From positions 310,001 to 374,000 of the forward strand of contig NZ_WHKF01000004.1 in the NCBI RefSeq assembly GCF_009295825.1: a stretch of 64,000 nucleotides of DNA. The letters run 5' to 3'. The notes beneath the pieces were generated by a model, which was given only the letters and a program-made list of their open reading frames with translations, had not been told where the DNA came from and made no database searches. This DNA is from Marinifilum sp. N1E240 (GTDB lineage: Bacteria > Bacteroidota > Bacteroidia > Bacteroidales > Marinifilaceae). The translations under genes were made by a program, and so were the position numbers. Below are positions 34,143 through 43,158 of the stretch, one piece after another (position 1 is the first letter of the stretch; each line of letters starts with the position of its first letter).

Positions 34143-35186
34143 TTATTTCTTATTCTTTGAAAATAAACGAGAAAACAAAGCACTTATAAATTCTCGAAAG
34201 GGAACTGGTTGAATTCCACGTTTTCTATTTTCCATGCTAATATCATAAACAAGTCTCATGTGTTTGGTGATTTCTTTATAAGCTTTTAGTAAAGGGAAGT
34301 CAGGATCATAAATATGAGCAGGTTCTGAATTGGTACCATTCAGCTCAATTATTTTAATATTTTTACCTTCATATAAATCCGCCAAGCTGTTCACTTTTAA
34401 ATCGAATCTACCATAGTAATAACCATTAAGAGGTTTTGAAATTTCTCGAAAAACAGCAACTAATTTATCATTGATAAGGTGATTACCATCAAGAAATTTG
34501 GTTCCTCTGTTATGATTTCCAATCGGTTCTAATTTATAGCTAATACCTGCAGGAATAACTTGATTCCACTTTGATTTGTACTTATTTCTCAAATAGGAAA
34601 TTCTGCCTTTTGCACGAATATTATCTTTAATCAGATCTCCAAATTTTGCTTTCCCATTTCCGCTTATGCTTAAAAATTCTTTACGAACAACAGAGGTAAT
34701 ACCATCTTTGCGTGACACTGGAAATCGGTGGTAGAATACACCCAATTCAATTGGAAAATCAATAAATTCCTGGATTAAAATATCCTCTGATTGTATTTTC
34801 ATAAAACTTTCGAAATCAGTTTTGGAATCTATTTTTTCGATTCCTATACCTCGTTCTCCAACATTGGGCTTACAAATAATCGGAAAACTTATTTCGTGTT
34901 CCTTCAGTAATTCAAGCAATTCAATAATAGTTTGTCTAGAATTGCTAACAAAACCTTTTGGTACATATTGTTTTTTGATTGACTTTAGGATTTCCATTTT
35001 ATCCATTCCAAATGCTCCGCCAAATTTCATTGCAGGATTTGCTGGAGTAAAGTAGGCAAAAGCTCTTGCTTTTATTGCCAAAATAATCCCATATCCAAAC
35101 ATTGGGATGTAAAATATCCAGAATGGCCAAAACTCAAATCGAAACCATTTTGAAATAAAAAAAGGGAGTTTAAAAAATTGCTTCAT
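34143..35186 (-). CDS. ATP-grasp domain protein with N-terminal membrane segment
   Basis: 347 aa from the ATG at 35186; an in-frame GTG at 35198 is less likely. Aromatic-rich hydrophobic N-terminus (about 15-45), then an ATP-grasp core: FPIICKPNVGERGIGIEKI (nucleotide-binding Lys and Gly-rich loop), DILIQEFIDFPIELGVFYHR and YYGRFDLKVN ... IKIIELNGTNSEPAHIYDP with Mg-ligand residues (D...E.N). The family ligates carboxylates to amines through an acyl-phosphate. The substrate is unknown; relatives are annotated D-Ala-D-Ala-ligase-like. Stands alone between a porin and a DinB-like gene. Confidence 0.85.
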   Translation of the reverse strand: MKQFFKLPFFISKWFRFEFWPFWIFYIPMFGYGIILAIKARAFAYFTPANPAMKFGGAFGMDKMEILKSIKKQYVPKGFVSNSRQTIIELLELLKEHEISFPIICKPNVGERGIGIEKIDSKTDFESFMKIQSEDILIQEFIDFPIELGVFYHRFPVSRKDGITSVVRKEFLSISGNGKAKFGDLIKDNIRAKGRISYLRNKYKSKWNQVIPAGISYKLEPIGNHNRGTKFLDGNHLINDKLVAVFREISKPLNGYYYGRFDLKVNSLADLYEGKNIKIIELNGTNSEPAHIYDPDFPLLKAYKEITKHMRLVYDISMENRKRGIQPVPFREFISALFSRLFSKNKK

Positions 35187-35384
35187 AAATTTAGTCACAA
35201 GAAATTATGGTGTTAATAGCAATGCTGAAATTCAATTTCACTACTCTGAAGGTAGTAAAATCGCGCTGTAATTTTTACTTTTTATAATTAATTGCATAAG
35301 GTAAATGTTTAAAACTTACTTTGCTATGAAAAATATTGATAATTTGATATATTGTAACATATCAATCTTTATTGAAATTAAACT

Positions 35385-35906
35385 ATGCATATACAAATAA
35401 AATCAGCCTCAAAGGAAATTTTAGGTCAACTTATTGACTTGTGTAATTCTCTTTCAACAGAGCAATTTTCTAAACCATTGACCTTGCTTTCAAAAAATAC
35501 AATCGGAAAACATGTTAGACACATTGTTGAGTTTTACGACATTTTGATTGATGCAGAACAAAAATCTAATACCTTAAGTTACGATCATCGAGTTCATTGC
35601 GAAAAGACAGAAAAAGATATTGAATTGGCCAAAAATAGACTCAGCCGAATATACAAATGGTTTGATGGACTGGATGTGAATGGAAGTTTTGACTTGAATA
35701 TCAGCTACAATAAGAATAATAGTGAATGTTTCAAGGTAAAAACTAGTTTAGATAGAGAATTGGTGTATAATATTGAACATGCAATTCATCATATGGCTAT
35801 TATACGGATTGCTGTTGAAAATGAGCTCAAATCGGTTAATTTGGATCAACATTTTGGAGTTGCATATTCAACCATTAGATTTAGAGATGATTTATGTGCA
35901 CACTAA
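35385..35906 (+). CDS. DinB-like four-helix protein
   Basis: 173 aa. The DinB/YfiT superfamily pattern is visible: an early His in TIGKHVRHIVEFYDIL (about 43-58) and the C-terminal NIEHAIHHMAIIRIA (about 128-142), giving the three-His metal site. Family members include bacillithiol/mycothiol S-transferases and uncharacterised metalloenzymes. Its last 13 nt overlap the NRDE-family gene, so the two are translated together. Function unknown. Confidence 0.85.
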   Translation: MHIQIKSASKEILGQLIDLCNSLSTEQFSKPLTLLSKNTIGKHVRHIVEFYDILIDAEQKSNTLSYDHRVHCEKTEKDIELAKNRLSRIYKWFDGLDVNGSFDLNISYNKNNSECFKVKTSLDRELVYNIEHAIHHMAIIRIAVENELKSVNLDQHFGVAYSTIRFRDDLCAH

Positions 35907-36604
35907 CTTATATTCCATTAGGAGAATCAAATTACATATTAACAACTAATCGCGATGAGAGTCCTAGGCGTGTAGCCTCTTATCCTGCGAGACAAATAAT
36001 AAATGGTTTTGTTTCTATTTTTCCGAGAGATAAAGAAGCTGCTGGAACTTGGATGATGTACAATGAGACTGGTTATTCTTTATGCCTGTTAAATGGTGCC
36101 TTTGTAAAGCACACTCATGAGCCTCCTTATAAAAAAAGTAGAGGTTTGGTGGTGTTAGAATATGCTAAATATAAATCTAGTATTGATTTTATTTTGACTT
36201 ATGATTTTTCAGGAATTGAACCATTTACACTTGTTATTATTCGTAATAATGGAAAAAGGCAACCAGAAGAACTAAGATGGGATGGCAAATCAATTCATTA
36301 TAAGTGTTTGGATTCGGAAATTCCTGCAATTTGGTCATCTTCAACTTTATACGATCATAAGGCACAATGCTTAAGAAATGATTGGTTTGATAAATGGAAA
36401 TGCAATAAAGATTTTTCTGTTGAATCAATTCTTAATTTTCATAAAACTGCAGGTAAGGGAGATGAAATTAATGGTTTGGTGATGAATCGAAATAATATTG
36501 TTAAAACATTAAGTGTAACTCAAGTTAGAAAATTAGATGAAGAAGTTTTAATGTATTATGAAGATTTTCATGATAAAAAAAATATAGAATTAAATCTCAA
36601 ATAA
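35894..36604 (+). CDS. NRDE (TANGO2-like) family protein
   Basis: 236 aa. It starts MCTLTYIP, and the NRDE motif occurs at TTNRDESPRRV (about 18-28), hallmarks of the TANGO2/NRDE family. The N-terminal Cys2 could become the nucleophile after Met removal, as in Ntn hydrolases; that is an inference. The domain continues with FVSIFPRDKEAAGTWMMYNE. The gene overlaps the DinB-like gene by 13 nt and is followed by a strong terminator. The biochemical role of bacterial members is not settled. Confidence 0.88.
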   Translation: MCTLTYIPLGESNYILTTNRDESPRRVASYPARQIINGFVSIFPRDKEAAGTWMMYNETGYSLCLLNGAFVKHTHEPPYKKSRGLVVLEYAKYKSSIDFILTYDFSGIEPFTLVIIRNNGKRQPEELRWDGKSIHYKCLDSEIPAIWSSSTLYDHKAQCLRNDWFDKWKCNKDFSVESILNFHKTAGKGDEINGLVMNRNNIVKTLSVTQVRKLDEEVLMYYEDFHDKKNIELNLK

Positions 36605-36628
36605 AAAAGCCTCGTCCGAGGCTTTTTT
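36603..36628. terminator. Bidirectional terminator between the NRDE gene and pckA
   Basis: AAAAAAGCCTC / GAGGCTTTTTT, loop GTCC: 11-bp stem with A and T tracts on both sides, so it works for both convergent genes. Confidence 0.9.
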
Positions 36629-36648
36629 ATTTTAAACATTTAAGAATA

Positions 36649-38307
36649 TTATTTCCCAGGACATTGTGATACAATTTCTGGTTGAATATTCTGCTTTCCA
36701 TATGACTTGTCAAAGCTATCAGAGAATTTCTTCGCTAGCTTTTCAGATGTCTTTTTATAGTTTTCTTTGTTTTCCCATGTATTTATCGGATTTAAAATTT
36801 CAGTAGGTACATTTTTACAAGTTTTAGGAATATTCAAGTGGAAAAGTTCATCGTGAATGAATTCAACATCATTTAAATTTCCTTTTAGCGCTGCATCTAC
36901 CATTGCTCTGGTATATTTTAGCTTGATTCTTGATCCTGTACCATAAGATCCACCGCTCCATCCAGTATTAATTAAGAATACATTGGTATTGTGCTTGTCC
37001 ATTTTATCACCAAGCATATCAGCATATATATTCGGATTACATGGCATAAATGGCTGACCAAAGAATCTGGAGAAGGTTGCCTGTGGCTCAGTTACTCCGG
37101 TTTCAGTTCCAGCCAATTTAGAAGTGTACCCCATCAAGAACCAAAGCATTGCTTGCTCTTTTGTCAATTTTGATATTGGAGGTAATACACCGTACGCATC
37201 TGCAGTTAGAAACAAAATGGTATTTGGATTTCCTGCCGTAGACGATTCTTTAATGTTTGAAAGAAACGATAGGGGATAACTAGCTCTTGAGTTTGGAGTA
37301 TATCTGTCATCGAAGAAATCCATATCTCCGTTTGGATATAGCATTGCATTTTCAATAATGGCTCCATGCTTTGTGTATTCTGCATCGTGCATTACCGCTT
37401 CGTAAATTTCCGGCTCGTTTTCCGGCTTGATATCAATCATTTTAGCGTAACAACCGTTTTCAAAGTTGAAAATACCATCATCACTCCATCCATGCTCATC
37501 ATCTCCTAATAAAGCTCTGTTTGGATCTGCAGATAAGGTTGTTTTACCAGTTCCTGACAATCCTAATAAAAGGGCAGAATCACCATTAGGACCTTCGTTA
37601 GCAGAGCAATGCAAAGGTAATACACCTTTGAATGGTAAGTAGTAGTTCATAACTGTGAACATTAGCTTTTTCATTGATCCCATGTAAGATGATCCAAATA
37701 CGATACCCATCTTTTTATCAAAGTCAACTACTACACAAATATCCGAAGTTTCGCCGTTAGGAAGATCTCTAACGAGTCCTTTGTAACGATCTTTATCTAG
37801 CTTATCATTTGGTAAAGCAATTAAATAAAACTCATCATCTGCAAAAATCGATTTATTGATATCTTCAGGTACCGCTCTAAACATATTGTCGATAAAAACC
37901 TGACTTAAGCTTTTATCACAAATTGTTTTAACAGGAAGTGCATATTTCGAATCGGCACCAATAACTTTGTCGGTAACATAAACTGTATTTTTCTTATCAA
38001 TCACCTTCAACGCATCTTCAAAAATCATCGCAAACGTTTGCGGATTCATGCCGATATTATTGGGTGAAGACCAGTCTATATTAAAATCACTTTCAGGATT
38101 TCTTACAATGTATGTATCTTTAGGACTTCTTCCAGTTGAATGAGCTGGAGTCCATGTAGCCAATGCACCGTTTTTTGTTAAAACAGCTTCTTTGTTTTCT
38201 ACTGCTTGAGAAATGAATTCTTCTCTTGAGAGATTCTCTCGAATGTTAGAATGCTTTTTTAATGATTTTTTTAAATCTTCAATCATACTAATTTCAATAG
38301 CGTTCAT
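36649..38307 (-). CDS. pckA: Phosphoenolpyruvate carboxykinase (ATP)
   Basis: 552 aa from the ATG at 38307; the frame opens at a TTG (38337), but that codon lies in the predicted -7 box. A second ATG (38286) would give 545 aa. ATP-type PckA motifs: ATWTPAHSTGRSPKDTYIV, P-loop LLGLSGTGKTTLSADP, LLGDDEHGWSDDG, and NTGWSGGSYGTGSRI. It interconverts oxaloacetate and PEP; in anaerobic Bacteroidota it often fixes CO2 toward fumarate/succinate. Regulation: TACTTTTG promoter element just upstream. Confidence 0.96.
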   Translation of the reverse strand: MNAIEISMIEDLKKSLKKHSNIRENLSREEFISQAVENKEAVLTKNGALATWTPAHSTGRSPKDTYIVRNPESDFNIDWSSPNNIGMNPQTFAMIFEDALKVIDKKNTVYVTDKVIGADSKYALPVKTICDKSLSQVFIDNMFRAVPEDINKSIFADDEFYLIALPNDKLDKDRYKGLVRDLPNGETSDICVVVDFDKKMGIVFGSSYMGSMKKLMFTVMNYYLPFKGVLPLHCSANEGPNGDSALLLGLSGTGKTTLSADPNRALLGDDEHGWSDDGIFNFENGCYAKMIDIKPENEPEIYEAVMHDAEYTKHGAIIENAMLYPNGDMDFFDDRYTPNSRASYPLSFLSNIKESSTAGNPNTILFLTADAYGVLPPISKLTKEQAMLWFLMGYTSKLAGTETGVTEPQATFSRFFGQPFMPCNPNIYADMLGDKMDKHNTNVFLINTGWSGGSYGTGSRIKLKYTRAMVDAALKGNLNDVEFIHDELFHLNIPKTCKNVPTEILNPINTWENKENYKKTSEKLAKKFSDSFDKSYGKQNIQPEIVSQCPGK

Positions 38308-38334
38308 GTGACATTTATATTTGGTTTGGAGCTT

Positions 38335-38342
38335 CAAAAGTA
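38335..38342 (-). promoter_or_regulatory. Predicted -7 box of pckA
   Basis: Minus strand TACTTTTG matches TAnnTTTG, 27 nt before the ATG at 38307. No good -33 element. The remaining sequence to 38636 is AT-rich and holds nothing else I can name. Confidence 0.45.
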
Positions 38343-38636
38343 TGACTATATATGAATAAATCCTACTATGTATATGTTTTTTTATAATTTTTAATGTGTT
38401 ATTTCTCAGTATGTTTTACTACTTTTACCGTGGGGAAAATTGATCTAGAAGCCATCAAAATGAAGGTTTTTTCAATTTTCTCTATTTTTTTTTGTTTAAA
38501 ATAATGTATTCCTTCCCCTGAAATACAAACGTTTGCGTAAAATACCTGCACTTCAAATAAGGATAAATTATGATAATATTTAAATTGAGATTTGATAGCT
38601 TATATTTGATCTGAATTTATAAAAAATGATATAAAA
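38343..38636. other. Gene-free spacer between pckA and the xerD terminator
   Basis: Part of a 410-bp gap. No ORF of note, no hairpin with a T run and no clear second promoter. AAACGTTTGCG at 38527-38537 is a short dyad-like word (AAACGTTT); nothing more is supported. Confidence 0.4.
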
Positions 38637-38666
38637 AAACCTCCAAAGGATGAACTTTGGAGGTTT
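38632..38666 (-). terminator. Terminator after xerD
   Basis: A 12-bp stem AAACCTCCAAAG / CTTTGGAGGTTT with a 6-nt loop; on the minus strand it is followed by a T run. 52 nt past the xerD stop. Confidence 0.87.
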
Positions 38667-38717
38667 AAAAAATGATATTAATTCAAAATCCTATTAAAAA
38701 TAGGAGTGAAAATACAA

Positions 38718-39623
38718 TTAGTCTTTAGATCTTGGATGGAAATTTTTAATAGTTTCCTTTAGATATTCTCTATCCAAGTGAGTGTAAATTTCTGTAGTAA
38801 GAATTGATTCGTGACCTAGCATTTCCTGTACAGCTCTTAAATCAGCTCCACCTTCAACAAGATGAGATGCAAATGAGTGACGGAAAGTGTGAGGAGAAAC
38901 ATTTTTCTTTAAACCTACTTTCTTTGATAAATTCTTAATGATCGTAAAAATCATTACACGAGATAACTTGCGACCTCTTCTGTTCAAGAAAAGAATATCT
39001 TCACTATCCTTATCGATATTTAGTTTACCGCGATAGTTTTTAAGATATAATTTAATTTCCTTCTTAGCTTTTTTTCCGATTGGAATTAAACGCTCTTTAT
39101 TTCCCTTACCATGAATTTTGATAAAACCCATACGGAAATGAAGGTTTGAAACACGTAAATCGATTAATTCAGATACTCTTAAACCACATGAGTAAAGAGT
39201 TTCAAGAATAGCTCTATTTCTTTGTCCTTCAGCTTTGTTCATATCAACAGCCTTAACCAAAACGTCAATTTCATCGGTTGTTAATGTGTCTGGAAGTTTA
39301 CGACCAATTTTTGGTGCTTCCAATAAAGCAGTTGGATTTTTTTCGATAATTTCTTCAAGTAATAAATACTTAAAGAACGCCTTAATACCTGAAATTACAC
39401 GTGCTTGCGTACGAGGACTAGTCCCTGCATCATTGATCCATGAAACAAAATCTTTAAGATGTTGAAGTATTACCTCTTCAGGAGAAACTTCTAATCCTTT
39501 TTCTCTAAAAAAGGTAGTAAGTTTCGTAATGTCATTAATGTAAGCGTCTACTGAGTTCTTAGATAGGGATTTTTCTAAGGTCAGATAGGTCTTAAAATTT
39601 TCAATTGTTGTTGTCCAATTCAT
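38718..39623 (-). CDS. xerD: Site-specific tyrosine recombinase XerD
   Basis: 301 aa. An N-terminal SAM-like core-binding domain (about 1-90) and a catalytic domain with the complete pentad: Arg149 (SCGLRVSEL), Lys174 (HGKGNKERLIP), His245 and Arg248 (HTFRH), His271 (LGHESILTTE) and Tyr280. It resolves chromosome dimers at dif together with XerC; no dif site was found here. Divergent from aroQ. A plasmid or transposon integrase is unlikely given its housekeeping context and length. Confidence 0.93.
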   Translation of the reverse strand: MNWTTTIENFKTYLTLEKSLSKNSVDAYINDITKLTTFFREKGLEVSPEEVILQHLKDFVSWINDAGTSPRTQARVISGIKAFFKYLLLEEIIEKNPTALLEAPKIGRKLPDTLTTDEIDVLVKAVDMNKAEGQRNRAILETLYSCGLRVSELIDLRVSNLHFRMGFIKIHGKGNKERLIPIGKKAKKEIKLYLKNYRGKLNIDKDSEDILFLNRRGRKLSRVMIFTIIKNLSKKVGLKKNVSPHTFRHSFASHLVEGGADLRAVQEMLGHESILTTEIYTHLDREYLKETIKNFHPRSKD

Positions 39624-39756
39624 TTTTTTTCAGTTTTTAGTATGTAGTTTAGTTGTAAATAATTCCTATTTTATTGCTAGTTTTACTTTGCAATTGATAA
39701 TATACGAATTCTTTATGATAAAACTTGTCTGCAATTTAAAAAAATATTACGTAAGC

Positions 39757-39787
39757 TTGCAAGTTTTTGAACCACTCTTTATGTTTA
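39757..39787 (+). promoter_or_regulatory. Predicted promoter of aroQ
   Basis: TTG (39757-39759), 20 nt, TATGTTTA (39780-39787). It ends 21 nt before the ATG at 39809, which excludes the in-frame TTG at 39767 as start. Confidence 0.5.
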
Positions 39788-39808
39788 ACCCTTAATATTT
39801 TTGATAAG

Positions 39809-40240
39809 ATGAATTTTTTGATCATAAATGGTCCCAACTTAAATTTACTTGGAGTACGCGAAAAATCTGTATATGGAGAGGTTTCATTTGAAACATATTT
39901 TCAGGATTTGAAAATAGAATATAGTAAATTTAGTATAGAATATTATCAGTCAAACGTTGAAGGTGAGTTGATTAATGAAATTCACAGAGTTGGTTTTGAT
40001 TATGACGGAATAATATTAAATGCTGGAGCTTACACTCATACCTCGATTGCTCTTGGGGATGCTATAGCTGCTGTTAATACACCTGTTATAGAGGTACATA
40101 TATCAAATGTTCATAAAAGGGATTATTTTCGTTCCAAAACTATGATTGGAAAAGATTGTTTAGGTACAATTGCTGGGTTCGGATTGAATTCTTACAAACT
40201 TGCGATTGAGGCTTTAATTTCTCATTTGGATAAACGGTGA
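39809..40240 (+). CDS. aroQ: 3-dehydroquinate dehydratase, type II
   Basis: 143 aa, the usual size of type II dehydroquinases. NGPNLN at 7-12, catalytic Arg17 and Tyr22 (GVREKSVYG), NAGAYTHTSIALGDAI with the conserved His, and EVHISNVHKRDYFR are all present. It removes water from 3-dehydroquinate in the shikimate pathway, supplying chorismate for aromatic amino acids and for menF. A TTG at 39767 would extend it by 14 residues but lies inside the promoter. Confidence 0.96.
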   Translation: MNFLIINGPNLNLLGVREKSVYGEVSFETYFQDLKIEYSKFSIEYYQSNVEGELINEIHRVGFDYDGIILNAGAYTHTSIALGDAIAAVNTPVIEVHISNVHKRDYFRSKTMIGKDCLGTIAGFGLNSYKLAIEALISHLDKR

Positions 40241-40322
40241 TTTTTTTAGGATTAATGATTTTTTTCTATCCTGTCACTAATATGCTATAAAATATAAAGC
40301 CCCAAGCTTCTTCTAAATTGAC

Positions 40323-40330
40323 TATCTTTG
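40323..40330 (+). promoter_or_regulatory. Predicted -7 box of pyk
   Basis: TATCTTTG matches TAnnTTTG, 34 nt before the pyk ATG; the -33 region is weak. Confidence 0.45.
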
Positions 40331-40364
40331 TTGTGCCAAAAACTAATAATGAAAGAGTAATTCT

Positions 40365-41780
40365 ATGAAGAAGCACACAAAGATTATTGCTACGATCTCA
40401 GACAAAAAATGTGATGTCGGGTTTCTTACGCAACTTTTTGAGGAAGGAATGAATGTTGTGAGGTTAAATACAGCACATCAAACTCATGCTGATGCTCAGC
40501 TGGTTATCGATAATGTAAGAAAGGTGTCAGACCGAATCGCATTGCTTTTGGATACAAAAGGTCCTGAGATTCGAACAGTAGATGTTGAGGAAGAACTTTA
40601 TCTTAAAAAGGGTGATAAACTTAAGGTAAAAGGCAAAACAGAAGACGAAGAAAACAAGGATTTTTTATTGGTGAGTTATTCTGATTTTGTAAAGGATATT
40701 GAAGTTGGGAAAAGAATTTTAATAGATGATGGAGAGTTAGAATTATTGGTTGTAGATAAAAATGATCAATTTTTAACAGTAGAGGCTCAAAACGAAGGTC
40801 CAATTAAGAATAGAAAGAGTGTTAATGTTCCTGGTGTTTCATTTAAGTTACCTTCTTTAAGTAAAAAAGATAGAACCTTTATTGATTTTGCAATAGAGCA
40901 GGATATTGATTTTATAGCTCACTCATTTGTTCGTCATAAAGAAGACGTTATTGAAATTCAAAACATCCTTGATAAATACGATTCGAAAGTAAAAATTATT
41001 GCAAAAATTGAAAATCAGGAAGGAGTAGATAATATCGACGAAATTCTTGATCATGTTTATGGAGTTATGGTGGCTAGAGGAGATTTGGCAATTGAAATTC
41101 CAGCCCAAAAAATTCCTGTTATTCAACGACGTATTGTTCGAAAATGTATGGAAAGAAAGAAGCCGGTTATTATTGCTACCCAGATGCTTCACTCCATGAT
41201 AAATAATCCTAGACCTACACGTGCTGAAGTTAGTGATATAGCCAATGCAATCTACAATCGAACAGATGCTATTATGCTTAGTGGTGAAACTGCCTATGGA
41301 GAATATCCTGTGGAATCTGTGAGAACTATGAAAGAAGTTGCTATTGAAGTGGAGAAGGAATTATATCCTGATACAAGAAAGAATTTTGTACCAAGTAATC
41401 AGGAATTGACTGCAATCTTAGCTCGTTCGGCAGTAAAATCTTCTCAATTATTGCCTGTTAAGGCAATTGTTACCGATACCTTAACCGGCAGAACAGGTCG
41501 ATACTTATCTGCTTATAGAGGTACATCGCCAGTTTATGCATTGTGTTATTCGAAAAGAGTAATGCGAGAATTAGCTCTTTCTTATGGTGTGGAAGCTGGT
41601 TATAGGAAACTATTGGCTAGTAGAGATGAATATGTGAAGCAGTCGATGTTTTCGTTGATGAAGAAGAATTATTTTACAGGTGATGATATGGTGATTATTA
41701 TCGGTGGTAGTTTTGGTCCTTCGAAAGGAGTTTCCTTTATGGAAATTAGTAAGGTTGATCAATTGACACATAAAGTATAA
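40365..41780 (+). CDS. pyk: Pyruvate kinase
   Basis: 471 aa. MNVVRLNTAH, LLDTKGPEIRT, the catalytic-site block KIENQEGVDNIDEILDHV, GVMVARGDLAIEIP and KKPVIIATQMLHSM, and SDIANAIYNRTDAIMLSGETA are classic. The C-terminal allosteric domain is present (IVTDTLTGRTGRYLSAYR). Final ATP-yielding step of glycolysis; with pckA nearby it frames the PEP node. Monocistronic: own promoter element and strong terminator. Confidence 0.97.
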   Translation: MKKHTKIIATISDKKCDVGFLTQLFEEGMNVVRLNTAHQTHADAQLVIDNVRKVSDRIALLLDTKGPEIRTVDVEEELYLKKGDKLKVKGKTEDEENKDFLLVSYSDFVKDIEVGKRILIDDGELELLVVDKNDQFLTVEAQNEGPIKNRKSVNVPGVSFKLPSLSKKDRTFIDFAIEQDIDFIAHSFVRHKEDVIEIQNILDKYDSKVKIIAKIENQEGVDNIDEILDHVYGVMVARGDLAIEIPAQKIPVIQRRIVRKCMERKKPVIIATQMLHSMINNPRPTRAEVSDIANAIYNRTDAIMLSGETAYGEYPVESVRTMKEVAIEVEKELYPDTRKNFVPSNQELTAILARSAVKSSQLLPVKAIVTDTLTGRTGRYLSAYRGTSPVYALCYSKRVMRELALSYGVEAGYRKLLASRDEYVKQSMFSLMKKNYFTGDDMVIIIGGSFGPSKGVSFMEISKVDQLTHKV

Positions 41781-41799
41781 AACACTATATAAGTTCCAG

Positions 41800-41832
41800 A
41801 AAAAAGCGAATCAATTTGATTCGCTTTTTTTT
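41800..41832. terminator. Terminator after pyk
   Basis: A 13-nt inverted repeat AAAAGCGAATCAA / TTGATTCGCTTTT around one base, A tract before and T tract after, so it can act on both strands. It touches the stop of the convergent membrane protein gene. Confidence 0.88.
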
Positions 41833-42394
41833 AATATCTAAGATAGATTAACACAATTGCTATACCTACACCTATGCCTGATATGGCTAAATTGAAGCTT
41901 TTTCGATCTGTTTTAAAAACCATTAAAAGAAGTGACGATAGAATGCAGGAGATAAAGGAGATAAGCAGAAAAGCTACAATTGCTCCAAGCGTGTAACCAG
42001 AAAAGCTTAAGAATTTAAATCCAGAACCAAATATTTTTGTGTAATGCAATTCGATATTTGTTCCAAGAATTAATCCAATAAGAGCAAAGAAATTGTATCG
42101 TACAGCGTTTGCATTTGGTGAGTTGGAGATCATATTATGAATTCCTACTCCAATAAAAGCAAATGCAACTCCTAATTTTATTGTAGAATAGGAGAAGCTG
42201 GTAACATTTAACGATGCTAAAAGGAATCCTACTATCGTGCCTACTGACAGAGCTAAAAAGAGTGATAGGTAGTTTTTATACTCTTTTAAATGAAAGACAA
42301 TACCAAATAGAACTAAGGTTAAAAATAGGTCGAAAGAGGATGTAGAAATCAGGTGAAAAAAAGCTGATTCTAAACTAGTAATTACTGTATTCAT
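41831..42394 (-). CDS. Integral membrane protein, HupE/UreJ-like
   Basis: 187 aa with five or six helices and few charges. The pattern (LTLVLFGIVFHLKEYKNYLS, later LGVAFAFIGVGIHNM, then a Ser/Cys-rich helix) resembles HupE/UreJ-type small transporters, but I see no diagnostic His/Glu site, so this is only a suggestion. It lies 11 nt downstream of the acyl-ACP thioesterase gene and is co-directional. Function unknown. Confidence 0.65.
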   Translation of the reverse strand: MNTVITSLESAFFHLISTSSFDLFLTLVLFGIVFHLKEYKNYLSLFLALSVGTIVGFLLASLNVTSFSYSTIKLGVAFAFIGVGIHNMISNSPNANAVRYNFFALIGLILGTNIELHYTKIFGSGFKFLSFSGYTLGAIVAFLLISFISCILSSLLLMVFKTDRKSFNLAISGIGVGIAIVLIYLRY

Positions 42395-42405
42395 AAGTGT
42401 TTAAT

Positions 42406-43158
42406 TTATTTCCAATTGAGTATGGCTCTGCAATTTTCAATATTAGATTTTTGATTTTGAATGGAAAATTGCATTTCGTTTTCAGACTTTGATTGTGCAT
42501 TAACGATAAGCTGGTCTCCGAATTTTGCTTCATGCAGGAAATTAAGTTCCATTTCCTCAATTTCTTTATTGTAGAGAACATCTTTTGGACACGAATCGAT
42601 AATCCATTTGATATATTTCACATTATTCACATGTTGATTGATGTCAATATCACTGTAGTGAACTTTTATAGATTCTCTTAATTTTCCCAATTTTATTGGT
42701 TTTATTTTTGAGATAGATTGCTCAAAGAGTTTTTCTGCATTCTCAAATTCATCATTCTTAATTATCTCATGAGGACGCACTGGTCTCTTGCTTTTGATAT
42801 TAATTATTAGCCAACTTGAACTTGCAATCATCAAAAGAGTGCCTTCTTCGTTTACTATCTTGAATTCACGATTTCCGAATAGACCTTCAATACCAGTAGG
42901 CCAGGTTTCAATTCTTAAGTTATCTTTCCATTGAGGATATTTAAAAACTTTAATTTTTAATCTGGATAAGACCCAGGAAAGATCTTGTTTCATTAAATCA
43001 TTAATTCCCCAATTAAGAGCTTCAGCATGCATTCCAGCAATTTCCTGTAAGTAATTGCAAATGGAAGTCATTTTTACTTTGCCACTATAATCGGTATCAA
43101 ATGATCCTATTCTAAAGTGTTTTACAAATCGAATTAGATTGATATCTAATGTATTCAT
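42406..43158 (-). CDS. Acyl-ACP thioesterase
   Basis: 250 aa, a double-hotdog fold of the FatA/FatB-like family. First hotdog: MTSICNYLQEIAGMHAEALNWG. The N-terminal block NTLDINLIRFVKHFRIGSFD and the second-half catalytic segment VHYSDIDINQHVNNVKYI (Asp, Asn, His) are conserved. It releases fatty acids from acyl carrier protein. Its start overlaps the end of the DUF4105 gene by 4 nt, so the pair is translationally coupled. Confidence 0.92.
   Translation of the reverse strand: MNTLDINLIRFVKHFRIGSFDTDYSGKVKMTSICNYLQEIAGMHAEALNWGINDLMKQDLSWVLSRLKIKVFKYPQWKDNLRIETWPTGIEGLFGNREFKIVNEEGTLLMIASSSWLIINIKSKRPVRPHEIIKNDEFENAEKLFEQSISKIKPIKLGKLRESIKVHYSDIDINQHVNNVKYIKWIIDSCPKDVLYNKEIEEMELNFLHEAKFGDQLIVNAQSKSENEMQFSIQNQKSNIENCRAILNWK

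Noticed and set aside
38307-38337. TTG-initiated N-terminal extension of pckA
   Set aside because: The TTG is inside the TACTTTTG promoter element; the ATG at 38307 is preferred.
39767-39808. TTG-initiated extension of aroQ
   Set aside because: It starts within the -33/-7 promoter spacer; the conserved N-terminus begins at the ATG 39809.
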